59,016 nucleotides of DNA from Nostoc sp. NMS4. GTDB taxonomy: Bacteria; Cyanobacteriota; Cyanobacteriia; Cyanobacteriales; Nostocaceae. The translations under genes and the position numbers were made by a program. The notes beneath the pieces were generated by a model. That model did no database searches, was not told the DNA's origin, and worked only from the letters and a program-made list of their open reading frames with translations. Where the stretch lies: NCBI RefSeq assembly GCF_017115095.1, contig NZ_JABXKI010000113.1:1-59016 (forward strand), read 5' to 3'. Shown here piece by piece: positions 46,918 through 56,508 of the stretch (the stretch's first letter is position 1; each line of letters begins with the position of its first letter).

Positions 46918-47937
46918 CTATCTCATATTCTGCTTCTTCTCAGCTTTCGGATCGCGGGTGGCGACGGCTGCCAGTTCTGCATCTAATAAGGTGCGTCCTG
47001 TGGCGGCGAGATAAACGTCATCGAGGCTGGGGCGAGATTGGGCGATGCCAAATATGGGGAAACCGGCAGTGTTTAGCGCTTGCTGTATGTTAATGAGAAC
47101 ATCATTTTGTGGTGTCACTACCAAGTTGAGTGAATTACCTTGAGCGCTGTTGATGATGACTTCTTGGACAAAGGACAAAGGTTTTAGGAGGTTTTTCGCT
47201 TTTTCAGCTTCTTCAATGGGGGAAAACTCGCGGATTCGCAAGGTGATGCGATCGCCCCCTACTTGATCTTTCAATTGCGATGGTGTACCACTGGCAATTA
47301 CAACGCCCCGATCTATAATTGCCACGCGATCGGCTAGAGCGTCAATTTCTTCTAAGTAATGGCTGGTAATTACTACCGTCGTCCCAGAGGCGCGTAATTT
47401 TCTTAGGAAATCCCATACCACAAAACGTGTTTCTATGTCAAGTCCTACAGTTGGCTCATCCAACACCAAAACATCCGGTGCATGGAGCAATCCAGCAGCC
47501 AAGTCTAGGCGCTTGCGTAAACCGCCTGAGTATGTTCCTGTCTTTTTATTGGCGTATTCTTGCAAACCGAGTAAATCTAATACCGTCTCAATACGCTGTT
47601 TGGCTACTGCGCCTGGGAGGTGATAAAGTGCTGCTTGCAATTGCAGCAGTTCTTTTCCAGTTAACACCTTATCTATAGCGACTTCCTGGGCTACATAACC
47701 TAGTCGTTGTCTTGCCACTCTAGGATTATCTAACACAGAGATGCCAGATACTTCGATTTTGCCAGCATCCGGTGTGGTCAGCGTACACAAAGCACGCAAG
47801 GTAGTAGTTTTCCCAGCACCGTTGGGGCCTAGTAAACCAAAAATTTCTCCTGGTTCTACCTGAAAGGAAACATCTTGGACGGCAACCACTGTACCGTAAC
47901 GTTTTTGCAGATTTTGAATTAAAACGGCGGGAGCCAT
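46918..47937 (-). CDS. ABC exporter ATP-binding protein (DrrA type)
   Basis: Walker A is GPNGAGKTTTLRAL, the signature is YSGGLRKRLDLA, and Walker B with the catalytic Glu is VLVLDEPTVGLD, followed by the switch His (TSHYLEEID). The C-terminal 90 residues form the extra domain typical of DrrA-like proteins (PSLDDVYLAATGRTL). ATG giving MAPAVLIQNLQ is chosen; an in-frame ATG lies eight codons upstream. With the downstream permease it forms a two-component exporter. Confidence 0.93.
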   Translation of the reverse strand: MAPAVLIQNLQKRYGTVVAVQDVSFQVEPGEIFGLLGPNGAGKTTTLRALCTLTTPDAGKIEVSGISVLDNPRVARQRLGYVAQEVAIDKVLTGKELLQLQAALYHLPGAVAKQRIETVLDLLGLQEYANKKTGTYSGGLRKRLDLAAGLLHAPDVLVLDEPTVGLDIETRFVVWDFLRKLRASGTTVVITSHYLEEIDALADRVAIIDRGVVIASGTPSQLKDQVGGDRITLRIREFSPIEEAEKAKNLLKPLSFVQEVIINSAQGNSLNLVVTPQNDVLINIQQALNTAGFPIFGIAQSRPSLDDVYLAATGRTLLDAELAAVATRDPKAEKKQNMR

Positions 47938-48012
47938 GACAGCCGATCCCCAACTATACAAATCTCAATAAAGTCTATCTATCCCTATTGTAGAAGGTAG
48001 AGAGCAAGGAAA

Positions 48013-48061
48013 TAGCGCATGAGCGAAAATCTATAAACAATTTCGCTTCATGCGCTATGCT
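48013..48061 (-). terminator. Long hairpin downstream of the choice-of-anchor A gene
   Basis: AGCGCATGAGCGAAAA and TTTCGCTTCATGCGCT pair over about 15 bases around an A+T-rich loop. No strong T tract follows, so it could instead be an mRNA stability element. Confidence 0.55.
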
Positions 48062-48076
48062 GCCAAAAATTTTTAA

Positions 48077-48724
48077 CTATTCTAAACAAGTTACTTGATT
48101 GCGTTTGTAGCGAAACAAACCAAATACTACAGCAATTAATCCTAAACCTGGAAGATTTGCAGGTTCCGGAACCTGAATACGAGTGCGAGGCTTAGGAGGA
48201 TTGTAGTACCTCGTTGGGACATCTGGCAGATCGCCATTAAATAGATAGTTGTGAGACTCACCATTTCCGATCAAAGAAGCCACTACCACATTGCCGTTAA
48301 CTTGACCATTGTTGAAATTAAAATTCGCCAAAGGTGCAAGAATACTACCTTGAATGCCAATCCCACTGGCAGTTAGATTTGTCGCCTCATAGAAGTTGTA
48401 GATTACCTTTTGTTTATCTGCGCCAATGATATTAAACCCAAAGTTTTGCAGTGACACATCCTTACCGCTTATATTGACAACGATAGTTGAATTTGCGTCC
48501 CCCTTAATTTCAAAATAGTTTGTCTTGGAGACAGATGAGCCGACAAGATTAAAAACATTGAAAGCAGTACTACTACCACTAAGGTTAATAGCACCCCAAG
48601 GTTGAACTGTGTAATCAGAGGCAGCACCTAACTCAACTGCATTCGCTCTTGCCGAGAAACCCAGCGCCAGAGTGATTACAGTCGGAGCTGCTACTAGCCC
48701 TCTATAATAAGTTTTTGATTTCAT
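48077..48724 (-). CDS. Choice-of-anchor A family PEP-CTERM protein
   Basis: A signal peptide ends near ARANAVELG. The middle has choice-of-anchor A phrases (FNVFNLVGSSV, GIQGSILAPLANFNFNNGQVNGNVVVASL). The C-terminus has VPEPANLPG, a hydrophobic helix (LGLIAVVFGLF) and basic residues (RYKRNQ), the PEP-CTERM sorting signal. It should be exported and processed by exosortase. A second PEP-CTERM gene lies earlier in this window. Confidence 0.87.
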   Translation of the reverse strand: MKSKTYYRGLVAAPTVITLALGFSARANAVELGAASDYTVQPWGAINLSGSSTAFNVFNLVGSSVSKTNYFEIKGDANSTIVVNISGKDVSLQNFGFNIIGADKQKVIYNFYEATNLTASGIGIQGSILAPLANFNFNNGQVNGNVVVASLIGNGESHNYLFNGDLPDVPTRYYNPPKPRTRIQVPEPANLPGLGLIAVVFGLFRYKRNQVTCLE

Positions 48725-49044
48725 CTTCTAGTTTCGGAATCATCAAGATGATCCTATGGTTATAAATTAAAGATTGTACTAGTCTAGTAGCTATTTTATT
48801 GAAGTTTTACACTGGTATAAATACTATATATTTTTTTCTAAATTATTTGCAAAACCGTACATTCACCATTGACTTTATCAAAACAGAATTCAGGAGTCAG
48901 GAGTCAGAATTCAGAATGAATTCTGTACGAAAAAGCGGATAGCGCCGGCGGCAAGCGAGTCAGACACTCCTTCGTCGCTAACGCTCCGCTATCGAGCGTC
49001 GCGTCTTGATTCTGAATTCTGAATTCTGAATTCTGGATTCTTCT
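48725..49044. other. Repeat-rich gap upstream of the choice-of-anchor A gene
   Basis: No gene is seen. At 48887-49042, ATTCTGA/AGTCAGG STRR units flank a dispersed repeat of GCGAGTCAGACACTCCTTCG and GCTCCGCTATCGAGCGTCGC type, related to the piece inside tnpB. Confidence 0.6.
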
Positions 49045-50514
49045 TCAATTTACAACTTTCAAAGTTTTGAGGCTAATATCATTGCAACCACTGATAAATC
49101 CTCCCATAGCCTGAACTTGTTGTAGGTATTCAAGGACAGATTTGGTGATGGCTTCTCCCGGCATTAACACCGGAATTCCTGGGGGATAGGGACAGACGAT
49201 TTCAGCACAGATGCGTTTATTGGTTTGTGTCAAAGGTAGGATTTCAGTGACAGCAAAAAAAGCTTCACGGGGAGAAAGTTGTAAAGCATAATCTAGTGTT
49301 CTATCTAGATTTAGCCAAACCTGGTTTTTAACAGTTAAGTTGCTTCGGCTATATTCTTCGGCGAGGGTGGTGAAACCTTGCACTAATTGTTTAATATCGG
49401 CTGGGGTGTTGCCCAAACTAATGATAAAGGTGAGATGTTGTAGTGAGGCGAATTCAGCAGTCACACCTAATTTTTCATCGAGAATTTCATCTGCCGCAAA
49501 TCCGGTTAAACCTAAATCAGAAACAGTGACAGTTAGTCGCGTTTTATCTAAAGCTACAAAGCCGGGAGATTTCCCCAACTGAGGGATTTTTAAAACTGAT
49601 AATCCAGATATTTGATTGATTCTGGTTCTAGCTTCATTAGCAAGTTGCAAGGTGCGAGACATCAGCACTTTTCCGTGGAGTGCCATTTGCTGACGGGCTG
49701 CATCTAAAGAAGCTAAAAGTAAATAACTAGGACTGGTAGATTGTACGAGTTGCAAAGCTTTACTGATGCGATCGCAATCTATCCTATTACCTTGGATGTG
49801 CAGCATTGATGCTTGTGTCATTGCACCAAGTACCTTGTGGATAGATTGTACAGTTAAATCAGCACCTGCGGCTAAAGCTGGAGTGGGTAATTCGGGATGA
49901 AAGGCAAAGTGTGCGCCGTGTGCCTCGTCTACAAGTAGAGGGATATTATATTGATGGGTAATATTGGCGATCGCACTCAAATCTCCGCAAACACCGTAAT
50001 ATGTTGGATAAACTACTAACACTGCTTTGGCATCAGGATGCTGTTGGAGTGCTGATTGTACAGCTTTGGGCGTGATGCTGTGGGCAATATCTAAAACTGA
50101 ATCGTATTCAGGATTAAGAAAAATGGGTATAGCACCAGAGAGAATTAAACCTGCGATCGCCGAAGAATGTACATTTCGAGGCAAAATAATTTTATCGCCC
50201 GTACCACAGGTAGCGAGAATTGCTGCTTCAATCCCGCAGGTAGAACCATTGACAAGGAACCATGTTTGCGAAGCGCCAAATACCTCTGATGCAAGTTGTT
50301 GTGCTTCTTGAATCACGCCTTGGGGTGCAAAGAGATTATCTAAATCTGCTAATTCGGTTAAATCAGCACGAAAGACGGCTTTGCCAAGTAAGTCAGCCAA
50401 AGGTTGAGAAATTCCCTCACCTAATTTATGTCCTGGGGTGTAAAAAGGCGCATGAGGTCTTGCTGCATTAGCTTTTAAGGCATCTAATAGAGGTGTTTGG
50501 TTTTGATTGAGCAT
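49045..50514 (-). CDS. Orn/Lys/Arg decarboxylase family PLP enzyme
   Basis: The large PLP domain shows PFYTPGHKLGEGI at the start, FLVNGSTCGIEAAILA, LLVDEAHGAHFAFH with the cofactor-binding Asp and His, and SIHKVLGAMTQ with the Schiff-base lysine. The C-terminal domain ends with CPYPPGIPVLMPGE. At 489 residues it is the short cyanobacterial form. It probably makes agmatine, cadaverine or putrescine; the substrate cannot be assigned from sequence alone. Confidence 0.92.
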   Translation of the reverse strand: MLNQNQTPLLDALKANAARPHAPFYTPGHKLGEGISQPLADLLGKAVFRADLTELADLDNLFAPQGVIQEAQQLASEVFGASQTWFLVNGSTCGIEAAILATCGTGDKIILPRNVHSSAIAGLILSGAIPIFLNPEYDSVLDIAHSITPKAVQSALQQHPDAKAVLVVYPTYYGVCGDLSAIANITHQYNIPLLVDEAHGAHFAFHPELPTPALAAGADLTVQSIHKVLGAMTQASMLHIQGNRIDCDRISKALQLVQSTSPSYLLLASLDAARQQMALHGKVLMSRTLQLANEARTRINQISGLSVLKIPQLGKSPGFVALDKTRLTVTVSDLGLTGFAADEILDEKLGVTAEFASLQHLTFIISLGNTPADIKQLVQGFTTLAEEYSRSNLTVKNQVWLNLDRTLDYALQLSPREAFFAVTEILPLTQTNKRICAEIVCPYPPGIPVLMPGEAITKSVLEYLQQVQAMGGFISGCNDISLKTLKVVN

Positions 50515-50584
50515 TTATTGAAAAAACGAGCCGTTAACGCTAATAAACCCTATCCACGTTTGATTACTGCATTTTTGAAGTTAA

Positions 50585-50842
50585 ATGAACAAAATTAAAC
50601 TTTTGGATACTATTGCTACACTTAAGCCGATTTCCATTGAGAGATTACAACTACTGGAAGAAGATTATACTTCTATCAAAAGCTTACCAAGTGGACAAGT
50701 TGGAACAATTGTAGAAGTGTATGAGCAAGAAGAATATCATTATTTAGTCGAGTTTGCTAATACTCAAGGCTGTGAATATGCAATGGCGACTTTGAGATCG
50801 GACGAAATTTTAGTTTTACATTATGATTTGGCAATTGCCTAA
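50585..50842 (+). CDS. DUF4926 protein
   Basis: 85 residues. SLPSGQVGTIVEVYEQEEYHYLVEFANTQGCEYAMATLRSDEILVL is the typical DUF4926 beta-barrel-like domain. These small proteins are often found near toxin-antitoxin or other accessory genes and their function is unknown. No partner (such as DUF6883) is visible here. Confidence 0.83.
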   Translation: MNKIKLLDTIATLKPISIERLQLLEEDYTSIKSLPSGQVGTIVEVYEQEEYHYLVEFANTQGCEYAMATLRSDEILVLHYDLAIA

Positions 50843-51322
50843 ATTTTTACTTCATAGGATGTTTTAAAAGTCCTTTAGTCGGTAGCAAAACGTTTTAGAT
50901 CCCCCTAATCCCCCTCAGTTGGGGAACTTTGATTCGGGTTCTCCCCTTTTTTCAGCTACGGTGTATACACAAGTCTGAAATACCTGATGAATCTGGATTT
51001 TACCCCACCCTAACCCTCCCCGTATGTATTGGCTACGGTGTACACACAAGTCTGAAATAGCTGATTAATCAGGGTTTTACCCCACCCTAACCCTCCCCGT
51101 ATGTATTGGGGAGGGAACAAGATTTATTATTTCCCCCCTTTACAAGGGGGGATTAAGGGGGGTAATTCGAGTTGTGTATAGACCGAGCTTAAAAAAGAGG
51201 GGTTAGTGGGAGATCAACAAGTGCCTAAAATTACAGCCAACCACTTTTAAAACATCCTCTAACCGTTCTACGGGTTTAATAAGTAATCAAGCAGACATGA
51301 TCTAATTCCTTACTTTAAATAA
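50843..51322. other. Repeat-filled gap
   Basis: No gene. C-rich/G-rich inverted repeats (AGATCCCCCTAATCCCCCTC near 50899; CCCCCCTTTACAAGGGGGG near 51134) surround a tandem 77-base duplication listed separately. Confidence 0.65.
50956..51109. repeat. Tandem direct repeat, two 77-base units
   Basis: Each unit runs from CTACGGTGTA-ACACAAGTC to CCCTCCCCGTATGTATTGG. They differ at a few positions in the middle. The spacing of the two starts is 77 bases. Confidence 0.85.
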
Positions 51323-54304
51323 TTATCTTTTTACTGCACGGTCTCTCACCCATTGTTTTAACAGAGGAATTTCAAAATCATATCCTCCATTGATTTTGTG
51401 TAAAATATGATAACGCAACAAGCGGGTTAATACCTTTTCAGCAATTTCAGAATTTATAGGTGATAAAATATCTGTCTTGGCAACTTGTAATAATAATTCT
51501 TGACCAATTACCATTTCTTCTGGTGTAGTTCCTGTAAATTCTGTCCAAATATTTGTAAAATAAGGTTGACCGGAAATAAATGCGTCATTAATAGAAGCTT
51601 GCAAGAGTTCAGCAGTAATAAAATCAGTATGGTTAAAGTTAGCTTGATTCACCATTGATGCGCCCAATAATTGTAGGCAGTAAGGGTGACAACTGGTAAG
51701 CTTTAATACTTCTTTTACAATGCCTGGAGCGTAACGCAGTGCAAAATCTGGATCTGGCTCAAGGAGTAATTCCTTGGCTTCTTTAGGTTCAAGATAAAGC
51801 ATTTCTATTGGGACAACGCTGATAAAATAGCTACTCCAATTCGGACCTAATTCCTCTAAAGTTTGCACCCCAGAAAAGAGAATATTGAGTTGTTCATAAT
51901 GTTGAATTAAGTGGCGTAGTTGGTCAAATAAACGTAAAGTTATCTGTCCGTTTTGGATGGCGGTACCGATTTTTTCAAATTCATCAAGGTTGAGAAGGAT
52001 GCGCCGTTCTCCGATTTTGGCAAGTGCTTCATCCAACCAATCTTCTAAGGTGGTATAGGGACTAGCTTGAAAATCGGTGCGTTTAGGAATGTTTGGTAAT
52101 TGAAAGTGTTTACTTTTGCAGTCTTTATGAATTCTATAGACTAAGCCATAGCAAAAGTCAGATTCGCTGGTGGTAATGGCGGAACTTTGCATATCCACAA
52201 ATACGGGGAGGATATCACTGTTAAGCAGGCGGTGAAAGTTCCGCAAAAAGGAAGTTTTACCACAGCGACGGGGGCCATGTATCACAAGGGTAGGTCGGTC
52301 ACGGTCGAAAACTCGACGGAGAATTTGATTGGCAAATGCCTGACGACCTTTAAACAAGTTTTTTTGGTCAGGTCGCACCGGATTTCCATATTGGAACGGG
52401 TTGATTAGTTCGCCTTGAGAGAGTTTGCTTTGTTCATTTTGTTCTAATTCAATAACGCTTTGCCAATGTTCCAGTACGGGTGTCCAGCGTTTGATGGCTT
52501 CGTTTTTAAGTCCGAGAGAGGGTAATTGGCGTTTTAATTGATCAACATTTTCATTGATTCGTTTTAATCCTCGTTCTCGTAGGGGTATATTTTGATTTTC
52601 AAGTGCAGATTGAATATCTTGAATAATAGTTTGTAAGCGAGGAAGAAGGATAGAAAGTTCAGGTTTAACCTTTGGTAAAGGTGTTTCTGGAGTGGGGGTG
52701 TAGTTATCAAAATCGAGATTATAGAAGGGGGAAATCAGGAAGGGTAATATGGGATGGTCTGAGTTGGCAGTAAAGATTAGTTCTGGAATAGTTTGAATTT
52801 GCTTGAGTTGGTCGGCAACAATTTGTGGTAAAGCATTTTGTAGGGTTATTTGAAATCCTGGTAAGGAAAAAGTTTGGATATATTGAAAGATTTTTAAAGC
52901 TTGTTGAGGTCTTTTACGAAATTCAGAAACAAGAAGTTGAGCATGATTAGGTAAAGGTATCCATAGGAGTTCGCTAGTGTAAGGAGGTAATTGAAAAAGT
53001 ATTTTTGCTGTTTGGGGACGTAACCGCCTAATTGTTGAATCTGAAAATCTGAAAAGTTTTAGTAAAAAATTAGAGGATGTATAATAACCACCTAAAAAGA
53101 TAAAGCTATAATCAGGAAATATTCTGTAATAGCTGACTAAGGTTACAGGGATAATTAATGCTGAAAGCCATCCTAAATTTTGGGCAGAAAGAGCTATTAA
53201 AATCACTGTAGTGATGATAAAAACTCTGTTATCTTTTGCTGGTGCAAGAGCAAAAGCGATTAAACCTACAACAACCGAAAACCAAGTAAGCGATAAAAAA
53301 GTAGCAACTTGCGCCACTTTGAACGCCACTCCAAACGCCACAACGAACGCCACTCCGAACGCCACGACTCGCGCCACTCCAAACGCCACTCCGAACGCTA
53401 CTCCGAACGCCACTCCTAACGCTACTTCAAACACCATTTGGAATCGGTCTATGAACGGCTGGTCTCTTGGCATGACGGCCGCCACTCCGAAGGCCACGAC
53501 TAACGCCACAACGAATGCCACTCCGAACTCAACTTCGACCGCCATGAATCCTGAATCATCAATATTTTCTATACTTTCTCTTGCTGAAAATAGAAGAAAG
53601 CCTGTTATTCCACTTACTAACAACAGAAACAACCAGTTTTGAGTTGCTAACGACGCTCCTAACATCGCTCCTAACATCATACTGATTGTTCCTCCCACCA
53701 CCATCACATTGCGAGGAAGGTAAAGAAGCTTGTCTAACAGTTGCAATATTAACCAAACAATTAATGATATAAATACTGCAAAAACTATAAAAGCTATCCC
53801 TAAAACTATCCCTTCTTGAGCTAAAGGAGGTAAAACTTTAAAGGACTTTAACCATACAAGGATTTGCGTAGATACCTGATAGTGATAGTGATGAGTTGAC
53901 GATTGAGAATTCGTTTCAATTATAGCGACATGATCCCATGATTCATCAGGAACGCCTAATACAACTACCAACCACAACAAAGGGATAACTAGTCCTAAAG
54001 GTAAAAATAAAACTCCTGTCGTATAAGCAATTAACATTGCACAAGGTAACTGCAACCAATCTAATAATTGATTACGTTCAATCAGTCTTAAAATCAGAGG
54101 AATATGAAAAATAAATAATAATAATAAATACTGACTAAGAAATCGTAAGTTTCCGAAAACTAAAATATCAATAAAACTTGTGTCTCGTCTGCCTCCATCT
54201 TTTTTTTCTTTATATAACCATTCATTCATTCTTTGTTGAAGCCTTGAAGGACAAAACATTGCCCACCAAAATAGTTCCCAAGTTTCTCGCAAAAATAACA
54301 ACAT
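51323..54304 (-). CDS. Multi-pass membrane protein fused to a STAND/AAA-type ATPase
   Basis: The N-terminal 400 residues hold about eight or more hydrophobic segments. Between roughly residues 255 and 335 these are built from tandem FGVA/VVAF tetrapeptides. After a cytosolic linker comes NPFQYGNPVRPD, then a P-loop ATPase with Walker A GPRRCGKTSFL (near residue 678) and Walker B RILLNLDEFEKI (near 770). A winged-helix-like tail ends the 993-residue protein. The NPFxYGxPV entry and ATPase are paralogous to the upstream protease-ATPase. In such systems the ATPase is a switch and the membrane part a possible effector or pore. That function is inference. Confidence 0.85.
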   Translation of the reverse strand: MLLFLRETWELFWWAMFCPSRLQQRMNEWLYKEKKDGGRRDTSFIDILVFGNLRFLSQYLLLLFIFHIPLILRLIERNQLLDWLQLPCAMLIAYTTGVLFLPLGLVIPLLWLVVVLGVPDESWDHVAIIETNSQSSTHHYHYQVSTQILVWLKSFKVLPPLAQEGIVLGIAFIVFAVFISLIVWLILQLLDKLLYLPRNVMVVGGTISMMLGAMLGASLATQNWLFLLLVSGITGFLLFSARESIENIDDSGFMAVEVEFGVAFVVALVVAFGVAAVMPRDQPFIDRFQMVFEVALGVAFGVAFGVAFGVARVVAFGVAFVVAFGVAFKVAQVATFLSLTWFSVVVGLIAFALAPAKDNRVFIITTVILIALSAQNLGWLSALIIPVTLVSYYRIFPDYSFIFLGGYYTSSNFLLKLFRFSDSTIRRLRPQTAKILFQLPPYTSELLWIPLPNHAQLLVSEFRKRPQQALKIFQYIQTFSLPGFQITLQNALPQIVADQLKQIQTIPELIFTANSDHPILPFLISPFYNLDFDNYTPTPETPLPKVKPELSILLPRLQTIIQDIQSALENQNIPLRERGLKRINENVDQLKRQLPSLGLKNEAIKRWTPVLEHWQSVIELEQNEQSKLSQGELINPFQYGNPVRPDQKNLFKGRQAFANQILRRVFDRDRPTLVIHGPRRCGKTSFLRNFHRLLNSDILPVFVDMQSSAITTSESDFCYGLVYRIHKDCKSKHFQLPNIPKRTDFQASPYTTLEDWLDEALAKIGERRILLNLDEFEKIGTAIQNGQITLRLFDQLRHLIQHYEQLNILFSGVQTLEELGPNWSSYFISVVPIEMLYLEPKEAKELLLEPDPDFALRYAPGIVKEVLKLTSCHPYCLQLLGASMVNQANFNHTDFITAELLQASINDAFISGQPYFTNIWTEFTGTTPEEMVIGQELLLQVAKTDILSPINSEIAEKVLTRLLRYHILHKINGGYDFEIPLLKQWVRDRAVKR
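53316..53545 (-). repeat. 12-base tandem repeats encoding FGVA tetrapeptides
   Basis: On the minus strand GGAGTGGCGTTC-type dodecamers repeat with small variations. They are interrupted around 53430-53478 by a segment coding for a short charged loop (PRDQPFIDRFQ). They encode an unusually regular hydrophobic region. Confidence 0.85.
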
Positions 54305-54341
54305 TTTTTATATTTAATGTCTGATTTTTTGACTGATTACT

Positions 54342-55928
54342 TTATCTTTGACCTTTCACAAACTCTGCAAAAACACTGCTAAATAAACCCCTATTCTTCC
54401 GTAATAACCCATGACGCTGAAGCATATCTACAATTGCCCGATCGCTAATAGGTAAATTACCCCTTCCCAACTCATAACGCAATGCTAAACGTTCAACTTC
54501 CGTTAAATCTTTCCAAAGTTCTTCAAAACGGGGCTTTGCTTGAAAATTAAACTCATTTTTAGCTATTTCTTGATTACTATTTTGCCACAACATCGCCCCC
54601 GCCATCTGCACATAATAGGGCAACCCTCCTGCTAACTCATCCACCCATTGTAATACCGCAGAATTAGGCGAAAATCTTTTCTGGATGATGCTTTGCCAAG
54701 CTTCCTCCTCTAATGCCCCTAAAATAGTCATACTGAAAATATTGGCAAATGGAGAACCCAGACTCAAAGTTTCGTAAACTTCATTAAGAGGGCGTTTACT
54801 GGCAATTACCATTGTTAATAAACCCGCAGAAGCCTTAGAACGCCAATCTTCTCCCCAATCCTGAAACAATTCCAATCTATCTTTTTTACTAGCAATGGCT
54901 TCAAACTCATCCAATAAAATAATTAAACGATACCTTTCATTTACTAAATCCTGTAAGCCATCTTCTACTGCAAAGCCATCTTCATTATCTTCCTTTGACC
55001 AAGGAAAATTCCCTGTTAGTTTGTGAATCCCTCGCCTTAAGCCTTCAATAATCCCCTCTGGAGTATGAAACTTCCCATTCGTTAAATCTAAAAAAACAAC
55101 TAAAGGCTTTTGTTCTGGCGAACAAAATTCGCTGATTCTTTCTCTGATATATCGCAATAGAGAGGTTTTTCCATTGCGCCGCAAGCCTACCAAATTGACA
55201 CATTGAGGACTAATCGCACCAATGCGGTTTTTAATCTCTAATATCTCTCTTCTCCGTCCGTAAAAACGTTGTGGAGGAACAGGAAGACCATATTCAAATG
55301 GATTATCACCTTTGGGCTTTGGCTGATGAAATTGTTGATTAAGTAAAGCAATATCGGGAAAGTGTTGCACAATAACTTGAGCCGAAACTGCCCGCCCACC
55401 TAAATCGTTACCCTCATCACGGGAAAGATGCACAATTCCACAAACTTTACCTGTTAGTAAATTTAGCAAAGGCGATCCACTAAACCCTGAGATAACTTGC
55501 CCTTGCTTTAACTTATAGAGAATAATATCCTCTTTAATATGCTGTTTAAAACTTATTCCTTCATATTTAAAACTTGCCGAATCTCCCTGCGAATAATCAA
55601 CTTCGCTATTCTTGGGATAACCGAAAATATATAAATCATCGTTGACATTGGGTTCTGTGTTATCCAATTCAACACAGGGATGATGCAAACAATCCTCGTA
55701 CAGTTGTAAAAGGGCTAAATCAAGGGGATATTTGCATAATTGCGTAACTTTAGCGGTGTAATTCTGGTTTCCTGCTTTCCAGAATACTTGTACAGGGTTA
55801 TCTTTTGCAGATTCGACCACATGGGCGCAGGTGAGAATCCAATTCGGTGCAACAAAAAAACCTGTTCCCTGACTACTGGCAACATTTAAACGCACTGTAC
55901 AGCGTTGTAAATTGTCTTCGTTACCCAT
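54342..55928 (-). CDS. Trypsin-like serine protease fused to a STAND/AAA-type ATPase
   Basis: The N-terminal domain is a chymotrypsin-fold protease with the whole triad: His36 in ILTCAHVV, Asp70 in YPLDLALL, Ser150 in GFSGSPLL. No signal peptide is present, so it should act in the cytoplasm. After NPFEYGLPVPPQ the ATPase domain has Walker A GLRRNGKTSLL (248-258) and Walker B RLIILLDEFEAI (334-345). The tail (RAIVDMLQRHGLLRKN) looks like a winged helix. The pairing suggests an ATPase switch that unleashes a protease, as proposed for NTP-dependent conflict systems. It lies 37 bases before the membrane ATPase gene. Confidence 0.9.
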   Translation of the reverse strand: MGNEDNLQRCTVRLNVASSQGTGFFVAPNWILTCAHVVESAKDNPVQVFWKAGNQNYTAKVTQLCKYPLDLALLQLYEDCLHHPCVELDNTEPNVNDDLYIFGYPKNSEVDYSQGDSASFKYEGISFKQHIKEDIILYKLKQGQVISGFSGSPLLNLLTGKVCGIVHLSRDEGNDLGGRAVSAQVIVQHFPDIALLNQQFHQPKPKGDNPFEYGLPVPPQRFYGRRREILEIKNRIGAISPQCVNLVGLRRNGKTSLLRYIRERISEFCSPEQKPLVVFLDLTNGKFHTPEGIIEGLRRGIHKLTGNFPWSKEDNEDGFAVEDGLQDLVNERYRLIILLDEFEAIASKKDRLELFQDWGEDWRSKASAGLLTMVIASKRPLNEVYETLSLGSPFANIFSMTILGALEEEAWQSIIQKRFSPNSAVLQWVDELAGGLPYYVQMAGAMLWQNSNQEIAKNEFNFQAKPRFEELWKDLTEVERLALRYELGRGNLPISDRAIVDMLQRHGLLRKNRGLFSSVFAEFVKGQR

Positions 55929-55988
55929 TAATTGCTCTCACCTAGCATCTTTGTAAAAAGATTATCACAACTACAAAGCAATCAACTG

Positions 55989-56300
55989 TTATTTATTCCA
56001 TTCCATTGTAATTTCCAGGTTAGCTGTGCCTGTTCCTTTCACAATTAAAGCGGTTAGTTGTCCTGACTCAACTCCAATTTGTAAACCTAGTTTGACACTA
56101 AATTTATCTGGTTTGACTGTCTCGCTAATATCTTTTAATGTACCTGCGACATCTTCAGCAATGGATTTAATAATTTCTGTCGCTTGTTTAAAGACTCTGG
56201 TTTCAGCAGAAACAGGTTGTTCTCCTATAGGCGTAACCTCTACTTTAATTATTTTGCCGTCAGAAAGTTCAAAGGAAATAATTTTGGTTTTATCTGCCAT
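55989..56300 (-). CDS. CU044_2847-type trypsin-co-occurring domain protein
   Basis: 103 residues in two parts: a beta hairpin (IISFELSDGKIIKVEVTP), a central helix (RVFKQATEIIKSIAEDVAGTL), then KPDKFSVKLGLQIGVESGQLTALIVKGTGTANLEITMEW. The last segment is the hallmark of the CU044_2847/trypsin-co-occurring family, small proteins encoded beside trypsin-like proteases. It is the first gene of this operon and may be the sensor, adaptor or substrate of the protease. ATG is preceded by AAAAGAAAG. Confidence 0.83.
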   Translation of the reverse strand: MADKTKIISFELSDGKIIKVEVTPIGEQPVSAETRVFKQATEIIKSIAEDVAGTLKDISETVKPDKFSVKLGLQIGVESGQLTALIVKGTGTANLEITMEWNK

Positions 56301-56508
56301 ACTTTCTTTTTTATGTTAATTTTTAGTGCAAGGATCTTCCTGAAGAATGAGAGGAAGGTATATGGTATTGTTACATTTTTCGGACGCGATTAATTTGAGA
56401 AAAATTGGTATTGCACGCAGAGGCGCAAAGGACACAGAGGAAGAAGAGAATCGTTACGCACAATGCTATGCTTGCGTTAAAATGCGTAAGTCCTGTGTAG
56501 TTGACTAG

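Noticed and set aside
53211..53642. 143-codon plus-strand frame rich in NAT repeats
   Set aside because: It is the antisense of the FGVA tetrapeptide repeats in the membrane ATPase gene.
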